Positions 35,692-44,232 of a DNA stretch of 64,000 nt are shown here, piece after piece. Within the stretch, counting starts at the first letter, position 1. Every line of letters starts with the position of its first letter. This DNA is from JAGVSZ01 sp035456405 (GTDB taxonomy: Bacteria; Pseudomonadota; Gammaproteobacteria; Burkholderiales; SG8-39): contig DATIDG010000075.1 in assembly GCA_035456405.1 (NCBI GenBank), positions 185,195-249,194 on the forward strand, in the 5' to 3' direction. The position numbers were made by a program, and so were the translations under genes. The notes under the pieces were generated by a model. The model saw nothing but the letters and a program-made list of their open reading frames with translations. It was not told where the DNA came from and ran no database searches.

Positions 35692-37461
35692 TTAGATGGG
35701 GGTGCCCCCGCTCCGGGCAAGGTCCGAGGCGGGGGTCGTATCGTGCAGTCCCGCCTTCTCGCGGAGCCGCTCGGGCAGCCCCTTCCGCTCGTTCCGGGCC
35801 AGCATCTCGTTGATTTCCCTCGACTTCGCATCCCGCTCGAGATTCCGGACCGCGCCCTCGAATTCAGCCCGGAAGTCCTCGGGCTCGAGCTTGAACTCCA
35901 GGAGGGTCGCCTCAAGGCGGGCAAGTAGGGGGTAGAACGGCTGTCCCTCGAAAGCCGTGGACAGGGGCCGCGGCAAGGCGTCCGCATGCCCGACCACCCA
36001 GTCCGCCACGAAGCGGAGCACCTCCCCCTCGGCCGCATCGATCCGCACCAGTTCGACGTTGAGGCCCTGCGCAAGTTCAGGCGCGCCGAGGATCGCCCGC
36101 AGGAGCGTTGCCTCGTTCCCACGCATAGGGGCACGGTCCGCACGGGCGGGCGCGGGCCGGTCGACTGTCCGCGCCACGACCCCGTCGCGCACCTCTAGGA
36201 GCCGCGCGGCTTCCACCGGTTCCATCGCGGCGGCGGTGGCGAGCGCCTTGACGAGCTGCACGCGCAAGCCCGGTGCCGCGAGCCGCTTCACGAGCGGCTT
36301 TGCCTCCGCGATGAGCTTCGAGCGCCCCTCGAGCGTCGCGAGCTCGACGCGCCCTTTCAGCTCGCGCAGCAGATACGCCGAGAGCGGCTCCGACTCGTCG
36401 AGCTTCGCCTCGAATGCGGCATGCCCGAACTCGCGGACGTAGCTGTCCGGGTCGTGCTCGGGCGGCAGGAACAGGAACCGCACGGTCTTGTGGTCTGCGA
36501 GCGTCTCGAGGCTCACCTCGAGCGCGTGCCACGCCGCGCGCCGGCCCGCCGCGTCGCCGTCGAAGCAGAACACGATCTCGTCGGCCTGGCGGAGGAGCTT
36601 TTGAACGTGGGTCGGCGTGGTCGACGTACCGAGCGTTGCGACCGCGTTCTGCACGCCGTGCTGCGCGAGCATCACGACGTCCATGTAGCCCTCGACGACC
36701 ACGACGCGGTTCGCCGCGCGGATGGCGTCGCGCGCCTGCGGCAGGCCGTACAGCTCGCGGCCCTTCTCGAACACCGGCGTCTCCGGCGAATTCATGTACT
36801 TCGGTCCGTCATCGCCGGCAATGACCCGTCCACCGAAGCCGATAACCAGCCCGCGCTGGTTCAGGATCGGGAACATCACGCGATCGCGGAAGCGGTCGTA
36901 GCGCTTGCCCTCGTTCTCCACCACGAGGCCGCACTCGACGAGCGCCTTGTCCTCGTAGCGCTCGAACGCGGCGGCCAGGCTCTGCCAGCCGGGCGGGGCG
37001 ACCCCGAGGTGATAGCGCGCCGCGGTCTGGCCGCTCACGCCGCGGCCCTTGAGGTACTCGATCGCGCGCGCCGAGGCCTTGAGCTGATCGTGGTAGAAGC
37101 GGGCGGCGCGCTGGAGCAGCTCGTAGAGGTCCGGACCCTCGCGCTCGGGTTTCGCGGGCCCGCGCGACTGGAGCTCGGGCAGCTTCAGGCCCACCGACTC
37201 GGCGAGCTCCTTCACCGCCTCGACGTAGCCGAGCCCTCCGTATTCCATGAGGAAGCCGATCGCATTGCCGTGCGCACCGCACCCGAAGCAGTGATAGAAC
37301 TGCTTCGCCGCGCTCACGCTGAACGACGGCGTCTTCTCGCCGTGGAACGGGCACAGGCCCACCCAGTTCGCGCCGCTCTTCTTGAGCGCGACGCGAGGCG
37401 AAACGACGTCGACGATGTCGACGCGGTTGAGCAGATCCTGCTTGAAGGAATCGGGGATCAA
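35692..37461 (-). CDS. dnaG: DNA primase
   Basis: Makes RNA primers at the replication fork; 589 residues. N-terminal zinc-binding domain with CPFHGEKTPSFSV and FYHCFGCGAHGN (Cys-His-Cys-Cys). TOPRIM/catalytic core with GFGGRVI, KYMNSPETPVFEKG, VVEGYMDVVML and CFDGDAAGRRAA. The C-terminal helicase-binding domain is weakly conserved, as usual. TTG start. Separated from rpoD by 60 bp and from yqeY by about 157 bp, the classical macromolecular-synthesis order. Confidence 0.96.
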   Translation of the reverse strand: MIPDSFKQDLLNRVDIVDVVSPRVALKKSGANWVGLCPFHGEKTPSFSVSAAKQFYHCFGCGAHGNAIGFLMEYGGLGYVEAVKELAESVGLKLPELQSRGPAKPEREGPDLYELLQRAARFYHDQLKASARAIEYLKGRGVSGQTAARYHLGVAPPGWQSLAAAFERYEDKALVECGLVVENEGKRYDRFRDRVMFPILNQRGLVIGFGGRVIAGDDGPKYMNSPETPVFEKGRELYGLPQARDAIRAANRVVVVEGYMDVVMLAQHGVQNAVATLGTSTTPTHVQKLLRQADEIVFCFDGDAAGRRAAWHALEVSLETLADHKTVRFLFLPPEHDPDSYVREFGHAAFEAKLDESEPLSAYLLRELKGRVELATLEGRSKLIAEAKPLVKRLAAPGLRVQLVKALATAAAMEPVEAARLLEVRDGVVARTVDRPAPARADRAPMRGNEATLLRAILGAPELAQGLNVELVRIDAAEGEVLRFVADWVVGHADALPRPLSTAFEGQPFYPLLARLEATLLEFKLEPEDFRAEFEGAVRNLERDAKSREINEMLARNERKGLPERLREKAGLHDTTPASDLARSGGTPI

Positions 37462-37618
37462 TCGCTGTGCCGGAAGGGGTTCGCCTGGCCGTAACTCCGC
37501 ATGCCCTGCAAGAACCGTTCCGGTTTCCTCCGAAGCAACCCCTGCGGCGGCCCGGTGTCGAGCCCGGGCTTTCTGACGTTATAGGTGATTTCGCTCCGGC
37601 TGCAAACCGGAACGCTCA

Positions 37619-38065
37619 TCAGCCGGCCAACTTCGCCTTCACGCGCGCGGAGACCTTGCCCATGTCGGCGCGCCCCGCGAGCTGCGCCTTGACCTGGCCC
37701 ATCACCTTGCCCATGTCCGCGACGCCCTTCGCGCCTGTCGCGGCGACGGCAGCGGCGACGATCGCGTCGATCTCGGCATCGGTCGCCTGCTGCGGCAGGT
37801 ACGCCGCAAGCACGTCGATCTCGAACTGCTCCTGCGCGGCAAGGTCCGGCCGGCCACCCTTTTCGTACTGTGCGATCGAGTCGCGGCGCTGCTTGATCAT
37901 CTTCTCGATCACTCCGACCACCTGCGCGTCGTCGAGCTCGATGCGCTCGTCCACCTCGCGCTGCTTGATCGCAGCAGTGAGCAGACGCAAGGCGCCGAGC
38001 CGCTGCGCCTCGCGCGCCTTCATCGCGGCCTTGACGTCATCGGTGATGCGGGACTTCAGGGACAT
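37619..38065 (-). CDS. GatB/YqeY-domain protein
   Basis: A 148-residue helical protein with MSLKSRITDDVKAAMKAREA, LRLLTAAIKQREVDERI, AQYEKGGRPDLAAQEQFEI and KGVADMGKVMGQVKAQL. This is the YqeY family, related to the tail domain of the GatB amidotransferase subunit and thought to touch tRNA; its role is unsettled. The ATG at 38065 gives the usual family N-terminus; the frame opens at 38101. Position between rpsU and dnaG is typical for beta- and gammaproteobacteria. Confidence 0.93.
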   Translation of the reverse strand: MSLKSRITDDVKAAMKAREAQRLGALRLLTAAIKQREVDERIELDDAQVVGVIEKMIKQRRDSIAQYEKGGRPDLAAQEQFEIDVLAAYLPQQATDAEIDAIVAAAVAATGAKGVADMGKVMGQVKAQLAGRADMGKVSARVKAKLAG

Positions 38066-38100
38066 GGCAGCGGGCCGCCGGCCGGTGGCAGAGACAGACA

Positions 38101-38125
38101 CGCCGACGAGCGAAGCTCGTCGGCG
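38101..38125 (-). promoter_or_regulatory. perfect 11-bp hairpin between rpsU and yqeY
   Basis: CGCCGACGAGC-GAA-GCTCGTCGGCG, followed on the minus strand by TGTCTGTCTCTG. It could be an attenuator or processing site that keeps rpsU output above yqeY-dnaG-rpoD. No clean T-run, so full termination is doubtful. Confidence 0.6.
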
Positions 38126-38168
38126 CGCGCTGGCAATTGACGGCTGACAACTTTCGCTTTGGAGCGGC

Positions 38169-38381
38169 TCAGTACAGTTTCGGCGGCAGCTGTTGGCTGC
38201 GCAGCCGCTTGAAGTGCCGCTTGATTGCCGCGGCGAGCTTGCGCTTGCGCTCCTGGGTGGGCTTCTCGTAGTACTCGCGGGCGCGCAACTCGGTCAGCAG
38301 GCCCGTCTTCTCGACGGTGCGCTTAAAGCGGCGCAGGGCCACCTCAAACGGCTCGTTCTCCTTGACGCGGACGGTCGGCAT
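38169..38381 (-). CDS. rpsU: 30S ribosomal protein S21
   Basis: The 70-residue S21: MPTVRVKENEPFEVALRRFK, then a basic helical stretch with REYYEKPTQERKRK and KRHFKRLRSQQ. It binds the 30S platform near the anti-Shine-Dalgarno and helps initiation. First gene of the operon leading to yqeY, dnaG and rpoD on the minus strand; a perfect hairpin follows its stop. Confidence 0.97.
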   Translation of the reverse strand: MPTVRVKENEPFEVALRRFKRTVEKTGLLTELRAREYYEKPTQERKRKLAAAIKRHFKRLRSQQLPPKLY

Positions 38382-38512
38382 CTAACTCGGTTCTCCGGGA
38401 CTTTGAGGTCTTAAGGCCCGCTGGGTACAAGAACAGCAGGTCAAAAAAGGCCGGGAAGTATAGCCGAGTCAGAGGGTTGCGGGCAAGGCGGTCGGCCCTG
38501 CAGGGCGACAAG

Positions 38513-38537
38513 AAAACGGCCCGGGGATGCCGGGCCG
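38513..38537 (-). terminator. rho-independent terminator after the TctE-like kinase gene
   Basis: Minus strand CGGCCCGG-CATCC-CCGGGCCG followed by TTTTC, about 85 bp after the kinase stop; it insulates rpsU from the upstream operon. Confidence 0.85.
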
Positions 38538-38622
38538 CCGAAGACTCTCGACCAATTACTGAGAGGAAGCAGCGCCAGCATACCGCCGCACACCTGACAG
38601 AACCCTGACGCCGCGGGGATTC

Positions 38623-39993
38623 TCACGCCGCGCGGCGAGCAGGAAAGGTGATCCGCACCGTCGTCCCGCGGCCCCCCAGCGGCACGCCGATGGAAGCCGT
38701 GGCGCCGTGCCGATGGGCGATCTCGCGGACGATTGCCAGCCCGAGCCCCGAGCCCTCGCCCGGCGAGCCCTTCAAGCGGTAGAAGCGCTGGAACACCTGC
38801 TCCCGCTCGCCCTCCGGGATGCCCGGCCCGTTGTCCTCCACTTCCAGGAAGCTGGCGCCGTGGCGGCGTCCGGTGCGCAGCGTCACGGTGCTACCCGCGG
38901 GCGAGTAGTCGAGCGCGTTGTCCACGAGGTTTCCAGCGAGCTCGCGCAGCAGCAACGGCTCGCCGCTCACCGGCGCCTCTTCCAACTCGAATCCCAGGTC
39001 GATCTGTTTCGGATCGGCCCGGGTGACCCATCCGGCGACGCTCTCCTGCACCACCTGCGACAGGTCGACGGCCTCCGGGCTGAACGGCCGCTCGGCGGCC
39101 GGATCGACGGCCGCGAGGGTGAGGAGCTGGCGCGCGAGGTGCGCGGTGCGGCGCGTCGCGGCGAGCAGCTGATCGAGCGTCGACGCGAGCTCGGGCGGCA
39201 CCGGCAGCCGGCGCGCCGCCTCGACCTGTGCCTGCAGCGCCGCGAGCGGCGTGCGCAGCTGATGCGCGGCATCCGCGACGAAGCGCTGCTGGGCGTCGAT
39301 CGATCCGGCGAGCCGCGCGAGGAGGTTGTTCAGCTCGCGCACGAGCGGGCGGACCTCCTCGGGCGCTTGCCGCTCGGAGACCGCCCGCAGGTCGAGATGC
39401 GAGCGCGCCGCGAGCTCCGCCCGCAGCTTGTCGAGCGGCGCGAGCCCACGCGCGACGCCGAACCACACGACCCCGAGCGCGACGGCGAGGAACGCGGCCT
39501 CGGGCACGGTGTGCGCGAGGAGCGCTTTCCGCACCATGCGGTCGCGCTTGACCCGCGTTTCCGCGACCTGCACGGTCACCGTCTCCGCGCCCAGGGGGAC
39601 GGCGATCGCCGCGACGCGGACCGGCGCGCCGGCCACGCGCGCGTCGTAGAACACGGGGAATCCCTCCTCGGGCGAGACCGGCGGCGGGGCGAGGTCGCTC
39701 TGGCCGGTGATCACGCGGTCGCGCGCCCGGATCGAGAAGTAGACGCGATCCACCTCGTCTACGCGCAGCGCGTCGAGCACGCCGGCCGGCATCTCGAGCT
39801 CGATCATGTCGGCATTCGTCCGCAGGCGCTGGGCGATCACGAGCGCGGGGTCGACGAGCGCCCGGTCGAAGGCGTCGGTCGCGATCGCCACCGCGTTCCG
39901 GTATGCGGCCGTCGCGCTCGCGACCAGGACGCCCGCGAGCGGGAGGAGCAACCACCAGAGCAGCAGCCGCCGGATGCTGCGGTCAGGGCCCAC
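38623..39993 (-). CDS. TctE-like sensor histidine kinase
   Basis: A 456-residue membrane kinase with TM1 (about 10-29), a periplasmic 2CSK_N-type sensor region, TM2 (about 163-185), HAMP, HisKA with His244 in DAAHQLRTPLAALQ, and HATPase (NLVDNALDYSPAG, DNGPGIPEGE, GSGLGLAIVREIAHRHG). This architecture matches TctE, which controls tricarboxylate uptake. Overlaps the regulator gene upstream by 11 bp, so the two are co-translated. No tct transporter genes lie next to it; the Bug receptors at 53 and 63 kb are too distant to assign. Confidence 0.92.
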   Translation of the reverse strand: MGPDRSIRRLLLWWLLLPLAGVLVASATAAYRNAVAIATDAFDRALVDPALVIAQRLRTNADMIELEMPAGVLDALRVDEVDRVYFSIRARDRVITGQSDLAPPPVSPEEGFPVFYDARVAGAPVRVAAIAVPLGAETVTVQVAETRVKRDRMVRKALLAHTVPEAAFLAVALGVVWFGVARGLAPLDKLRAELAARSHLDLRAVSERQAPEEVRPLVRELNNLLARLAGSIDAQQRFVADAAHQLRTPLAALQAQVEAARRLPVPPELASTLDQLLAATRRTAHLARQLLTLAAVDPAAERPFSPEAVDLSQVVQESVAGWVTRADPKQIDLGFELEEAPVSGEPLLLRELAGNLVDNALDYSPAGSTVTLRTGRRHGASFLEVEDNGPGIPEGEREQVFQRFYRLKGSPGEGSGLGLAIVREIAHRHGATASIGVPLGGRGTTVRITFPARRAA

Positions 39994-40657
39994 GCGGAGT
40001 CTCGAGCAGGTAGCCGAACCCCCGCACCGTGCGGATCTGCACGCCGTGCGGTTCGAGCTTCGCGCGCAGCCGCGAGATGTAGACCTCCACCGCGTTCTGG
40101 CTCAGCTTCTCGTCCCAGCTCGAGAGCGACTGCACGATGCGCTCCTTCGAGAGCGCCACGCCCGGTTGGGTGACGAACAGCTCGATAATTCCCCACTCCC
40201 GCACCGTCAGCTCGAGCGGCTCGTCGGCGAGGTGCGCCCGGCGCCCGACGAGGTCGAGCGTGAGGAGGCCGAGCGCGATCTGCGGCGAGGTCGGCGTGTG
40301 CCCGCGGCGCATGAGCGCGCGCACGCGCGCCTCGAGCTCCTCGGTCGCGAACGGCTTGACGAGGTAGTCGTCAGCGCCGAGATCGAGCCCGCGCACGCGC
40401 TCGCTCACCGCATCGTGCGCAGTAACGACGATCACCGGGACGTACCGCTCCGCGCGGCGCAGCCGCTTCAACATCTCGAAGCCGCTCATGCCCGGCAGCC
40501 CGATGTCGAGGATGACGAGATCGAAGGACTCGTGCTCCACGGCGAGCATCGCGCGCTCGGCGCTGTCCACCCAGTCGACCGCGTAGCCCGACTGGCGGAG
40601 GCTCCGGGAGAGCCCGTCGGCGAGCAGCGCGTCGTCCTCGACGATCAGGAGGCGCAT
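39983..40657 (-). CDS. TctD-like OmpR-family response regulator
   Basis: A 224-residue regulator: receiver with VEDD (6-9), Asp51 in LVILDIGLPG and Lys-Pro in DDYLVKPFATEE; winged helix with LTVREWGIIELFVTQPG, NAVEVYISRLRAKLEPHG and IRTVRGFGYLLETPRGP. First gene of the pair with the kinase at 38623 (11-bp overlap). Divergent from tsaD with only 39 bp between the starts. Confidence 0.93.
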   Translation of the reverse strand: MRLLIVEDDALLADGLSRSLRQSGYAVDWVDSAERAMLAVEHESFDLVILDIGLPGMSGFEMLKRLRRAERYVPVIVVTAHDAVSERVRGLDLGADDYLVKPFATEELEARVRALMRRGHTPTSPQIALGLLTLDLVGRRAHLADEPLELTVREWGIIELFVTQPGVALSKERIVQSLSSWDEKLSQNAVEVYISRLRAKLEPHGVQIRTVRGFGYLLETPRGP

Positions 40658-40696
40658 GACGCGTGAATGTTATCGAAATCGGCTACTCTCGCCCGC

Positions 40697-41725
40697 ATGC
40701 TTGTCCTCGGTATCGAGACCTCCTGCGATGAGACCGGCGTCGCGCTCTACGACAGCGACCGCGGCCTGCTCGCGCACGAGGTTCACACCCAGGCCGCGAT
40801 GCACGCCGAGTACGGCGGCGTGGTGCCGGAGCTCGCCTCGCGCGACCACATCCGCCGGACGCTGCCGCTCGTGCGGCGCGTGCTCGCGCACGCCGGGGCG
40901 CGGCTGGAGGACGTCGGCGCGATCGCGTACACCGAGGGCCCCGGTCTTGCGGGCGCGCTCCTCGTCGGCGCCAGCATCGCGACCGGCCTCGCGTACGGGC
41001 TCGGCGTGCCGGCGATCGGGGTGCATCACCTCGAGGGGCATCTCCTCTCGCCGCTCCTGTCGAAGACGCCGCCCGAGTTTCCCTTCGTCGCGCTGCTCGT
41101 GTCGGGCGGCCACACCCAACTGATGGAAGTCGAGGGCGTCGGGCGGTACCGGCTGCTCGGTGAAACGCTCGACGACGCGGCCGGCGAGGCCTTCGACAAG
41201 ACCGCGCAGGTGCTCGGGCTCGGCTATCCCGGCGGACCGGCGCTCGCGCAGCTCGCCGACCGCGGCCGCCCCGGCCGTCATCGCCTGCCGCGGCCGATGA
41301 TCGCGAGCGGCGACCTCGAGTTCAGCTTCAGCGGGCTCAAGACGGCGGTGCTCACGCTAGCGCGCCGCACGCCGCTCGATGACGCGGCAAAAGCCGACAT
41401 CGCCGCGGAGTTCCAGGAGGCGATCGTCGACGTGCTCGTCGCGAAGTGCCGCGCGGCCCTCGAGACCACCGGTCACCAGCGTCTCGTGATCGCGGGCGGC
41501 GTCGGCGCGAACCGCCGCCTGCGCGAACGCCTCGATGCAACGGCGGCGGTGGACGGATTCGACGTGTTCTACCCGGAGCTGGCGCTCTGCACCGACAACG
41601 GGGCGATGATCGCGCTCGCAGGCGCGCTGCGCCTGAAGCCGTCAGTTGGCAGCGGGCAGTTGGAAGCGAAACGCGGCTATGCGTTCACCGTCCGTCCGCG
41701 CTGGGAACTTGCGGACGTCGGTTAA
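40697..41725 (+). CDS. tsaD: tRNA N6-adenosine threonylcarbamoyltransferase
   Basis: Transfers the threonylcarbamoyl group to A37 of ANN-reading tRNAs, with TsaB and TsaE. 342 residues, with MLVLGIETSCDETGVALYD, the metal site HHLEGHL, LVSGGHTQLMEV, SFSGLKTAV, VIAGGVGANRRLR and ALCTDNGAMIALAGALRL. Between that last motif and the final YAFTVRPRW lies an unusual KPSVGSGQLEAKRG insertion encoded by a repeat-like stretch. The ATG at 40697 fits the family start; the frame opens 10 codons earlier. Confidence 0.96.
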   Translation: MLVLGIETSCDETGVALYDSDRGLLAHEVHTQAAMHAEYGGVVPELASRDHIRRTLPLVRRVLAHAGARLEDVGAIAYTEGPGLAGALLVGASIATGLAYGLGVPAIGVHHLEGHLLSPLLSKTPPEFPFVALLVSGGHTQLMEVEGVGRYRLLGETLDDAAGEAFDKTAQVLGLGYPGGPALAQLADRGRPGRHRLPRPMIASGDLEFSFSGLKTAVLTLARRTPLDDAAKADIAAEFQEAIVDVLVAKCRAALETTGHQRLVIAGGVGANRRLRERLDATAAVDGFDVFYPELALCTDNGAMIALAGALRLKPSVGSGQLEAKRGYAFTVRPRWELADVG

Positions 41726-41743
41726 CCGGCAAACTGCCGACTG

Positions 41744-42358
41744 TCAACTGCCCACTTCCTTCTTCTGCCCGATCCGGCCTTCGGTCCCGTCGAGAAGCTT
41801 GCGGATGTTCTCCGCATGGCGCCAGGCGAGGAGGACGGCGATCGCCAGGACCGCCGCCGCGTAGACGTTGAACCCCAGCACCAGCGCGGTGAAGAACGGC
41901 GCGAACGCCGCGGCCACCAGCGCCGCGAGCGATGAATAGCGGAAGAAGAACGCGATGATCAGCCAGGTCGCGAGGGTGCCGAGCCCGATGCGCCAATCGA
42001 TTGCCAGGAGGATTCCCGCCGCAGTCGCAACGCCCTTGCCGCCCTGGAAGCGGAAGAAGACGGGCCAGAGATGCCCGACGAAAACGGCGAGCGCCACGGC
42101 CGCGATACCCGCGTCGTCCACGCCCAATCTCCACGCGAACGCTTGAGCGAGGAATACTGCGAGCCACCCCTTCGCGCCGTCCCCGATCAGCGTCAGAACG
42201 GCTGCGAGCTTGTTGCCCGTCCGCAGCACGTTGGTGGCCCCGGGATTGCCGGAACCGTAGGTGTGCGGGTCCGGCAGCCCGAACGCCTTGCTGACGATCA
42301 CCGCGAACGACAGCGAGCCGATGAGGTAAGCGACTACAATGAAAACGAATGTAGCCAT
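41744..42358 (-). CDS. plsY: glycerol-3-phosphate acyltransferase PlsY
   Basis: Membrane enzyme that acylates glycerol-3-phosphate using acyl-phosphate, the first step of phospholipid synthesis. 204 residues with five membrane segments and the conserved loops YLIGSLSFAVIVSKAFGLPD, GSGNPGATNVLRTGNKLAA, GDGAKGWLAV and FRFQGGKGVATA. Convergent with tsaD (18-bp gap) and divergent from folB (79 bp), a common betaproteobacterial order. Confidence 0.95.
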   Translation of the reverse strand: MATFVFIVVAYLIGSLSFAVIVSKAFGLPDPHTYGSGNPGATNVLRTGNKLAAVLTLIGDGAKGWLAVFLAQAFAWRLGVDDAGIAAVALAVFVGHLWPVFFRFQGGKGVATAAGILLAIDWRIGLGTLATWLIIAFFFRYSSLAALVAAAFAPFFTALVLGFNVYAAAVLAIAVLLAWRHAENIRKLLDGTEGRIGQKKEVGS

Positions 42359-42437
42359 GTCGATCGCGCGCGAAGCAGCGGCGAAGTCTAGCGCGAACCG
42401 GCGGCTGACAACTCACGGCTGACACCTGGCGGCTCCC

Positions 42438-42791
42438 ATGGACCAGCTCTACCTCCGCGACGTGCGCCTCGAGGCGAAGGTCGGCATCTACAAGCGCGAA
42501 CGCGGCACGACGCAGCCGGTCGCGCTCGACCTGGACATCGCGCTGCCCACGGAGCGGGTGTTCGCAACCGGCAGGGTCGCCGACACGATCGACTACGCCG
42601 TTCTGGTCGGGCGGATACGGGCTGAGCTGGCCGAGCGGCGGTTCGGACTGGTCGAGGAGCTCGCGGCGTTCGTCGCGGACCTCGTGCTCGACGAGTTCCA
42701 CGCGCCGTGGGTACGCGTGAGCGTCGCCAAGCTCGGCATCCTCAAGGACGTGCGGCTTGTCGGTGTCACGATCGAGCGCGGCAAGCGGTAG
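42438..42791 (+). CDS. folB: dihydroneopterin aldolase
   Basis: A 117-residue folate-pathway enzyme that splits dihydroneopterin to 6-hydroxymethyl-dihydropterin and glycolaldehyde. Family features are MDQLYLRDVRLEAKVGIY, DLDIAL, DTIDYAVLVGRI and LVEELAAFVADLVL (catalytic Glu), ending in a strand with VRVSVAKLGILKDVRLVGV. Its stop is adjacent to the convergent ybaK stop. It is divergent from plsY. Confidence 0.92.
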   Translation: MDQLYLRDVRLEAKVGIYKRERGTTQPVALDLDIALPTERVFATGRVADTIDYAVLVGRIRAELAERRFGLVEELAAFVADLVLDEFHAPWVRVSVAKLGILKDVRLVGVTIERGKR

Positions 42792-43283
42792 CTAGCTTGC
42801 GAGCCCGGCGTCCACCGGCGTCACCTTCAGCACGCGCGCGAGCTCCTTCGGGTCGATCCCGACCAGGAAGCCGCGCCGCCCGCCGTTGATGTAGATCTTC
42901 GGCAGATCGAGGATCGTGCGCTCGACGAAAACGGGCATCGCCTTGCGCGTGGCGAACGGCGAGGTGCCGCCGATCTGGTAGCCCGAATGCCGCTGCGCGA
43001 TCTCGGGCTGGCACGGCTCGATTCGCTTGACGCCCGCCTGCCGCGCAAGGTTCTTGGTCGAAACGCCGCGGTCGCCGTGCATCAGGACGATGAGCGGACG
43101 CTTCGCCTCGTCCTCCATCACGAGCGTCTTGACGACGTGATGTTCGTCGACGCCGAGTGCCTGCGCCGAAACGCGCGTGCCGCCGTGCTCGACGTAGTCA
43201 TACACGTGCTCGGTGTACCCCACGCCGTGCTTCTTCAGGAACGCCGTGGCCGGCGTCTCCGAGACGTGCTCCCTGCGGGCCAT
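42792..43283 (-). CDS. ybaK: Cys-tRNA(Pro)/Cys-tRNA(Cys) deacylase, YbaK/EbsC family
   Basis: A 163-residue trans-editing protein that removes cysteine mischarged on tRNA(Pro). Features include TPATAFLKKHGVGYTEHVYDY, GVDEHHVVKTLVME with the conserved Lys, VSTKNLARQAGVKR, the GYQIGGTSPFATRKAMPVFVE block and GGRRGFLVGIDPKEL. The Met at 43283 gives the standard N-terminus. It begins 5 bp after the xerD stop, so the two are likely co-transcribed. Confidence 0.92.
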   Translation of the reverse strand: MARREHVSETPATAFLKKHGVGYTEHVYDYVEHGGTRVSAQALGVDEHHVVKTLVMEDEAKRPLIVLMHGDRGVSTKNLARQAGVKRIEPCQPEIAQRHSGYQIGGTSPFATRKAMPVFVERTILDLPKIYINGGRRGFLVGIDPKELARVLKVTPVDAGLAS

Positions 43284-43288
43284 CGCGG

Positions 43289-44191
43289 TCAGCCCCGGGG
43301 ATGGTGCTTGGCGTGCAGCTGCTTCAGGCGTTCGCGTGCGACGTGGGTGTAGATCTGCGTCGTCGAGATGTCGGAATGTCCGAGCAGCAGCTGCACCACG
43401 CGCAGGTCGGCGCCGTGGTTGAGCAGGTGGGTGGCGAAGGCATGGCGCAGCGTGTGCGGCGAGAGGTGCTTTCCGGGGATCGCGCGCACCCCGTGCCGCC
43501 GGATCAGGTGCCAGAACGCCTGCCGCGTCATAGCGCCGCCGCGCGGCGTGACGAACACGGCGTCGGCGGCGCCGCCTTTCAGGAGTCGCGGGCGCGCCTC
43601 GCGGAGGTAGCGCACGAGCCACGCCACTGCCTCCTCGCCGATCGGCACCATGCGCTCCTTCGCGCCCTTGCCGAACACGCGGACAACGCCCATGTCGAGG
43701 CTGACTTCCGCGCTCTTGAGCGCCACGAGCTCCGACACGCGGAGCCCCGCGGCGTACAGCACCTCGAGCATCGCGCGGTCGCGCAGGCCGGCGGGTGTGC
43801 CCACGTCGGGCGCCGCGAGCAGCGCCTCGACGTCGGCCTCGGTCAGCGTCTTCGGGAAGCGCGGCGGTCGCTTGGGCGGGTCGAGCCGGATCGTCGGGTC
43901 GGCGGCGACGAGGTTTGCCGCGAGCGCGTGACGGTAGAAGCGCTTGAGGCTGGAGGCGAGCCGCGCCTGCGTGCTCGCGCGTACGCGTGCAGCACCCTGC
44001 GAGTGGCGGAAAGCCAGGTACCCGAGCACGTCGGGCTCGCCCACCGCCAGGAGCGACTTGCCCTGCTTCGCCAGCCACTCGCCGAACAACCGCAAGTCGC
44101 GGCGGTAGGCCTCGAGCGTGTTCTTCGCCAGCCCGTCCTCGAGCCAGAGCCGGTCGCAGAATTCGTCGAGCAGCGCGGCGTCGGAAGACAC
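43289..44191 (-). CDS. xerD: site-specific tyrosine recombinase XerD
   Basis: Resolves chromosome dimers at dif with XerC. 300 residues. N-terminal SAM-like domain (FCDRLWLEDGLAKNTLEAYR, SLKRFYRHAL), catalytic domain with LRDRAMLEVLYAAGLRVSEL (first Arg), KGAKERMVPIG (Lys), LSPHTLRHAFATHLL (His-x-x-Arg) and LLGHSDISTTQIYTH (His and nucleophile Tyr). The GTG at 44191 is taken as start; a GTG two codons upstream is possible. Complete and chromosomal, not an element's integrase, judging by ybaK and ogt neighbours. Confidence 0.95.
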   Translation of the reverse strand: MSSDAALLDEFCDRLWLEDGLAKNTLEAYRRDLRLFGEWLAKQGKSLLAVGEPDVLGYLAFRHSQGAARVRASTQARLASSLKRFYRHALAANLVAADPTIRLDPPKRPPRFPKTLTEADVEALLAAPDVGTPAGLRDRAMLEVLYAAGLRVSELVALKSAEVSLDMGVVRVFGKGAKERMVPIGEEAVAWLVRYLREARPRLLKGGAADAVFVTPRGGAMTRQAFWHLIRRHGVRAIPGKHLSPHTLRHAFATHLLNHGADLRVVQLLLGHSDISTTQIYTHVARERLKQLHAKHHPRG

Positions 44192-44232
44192 AGGCACCGC
44201 GTGCGAGCCGGCCGGAGCGGTGGTGGGGCGCG

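Noticed and set aside
43289..44191. XerD as a possible integrase of the tRNA-bounded segment
   Set aside because: It is 11 kb beyond the right repeat, outside the segment, and sits in a standard housekeeping context with ybaK and ogt.
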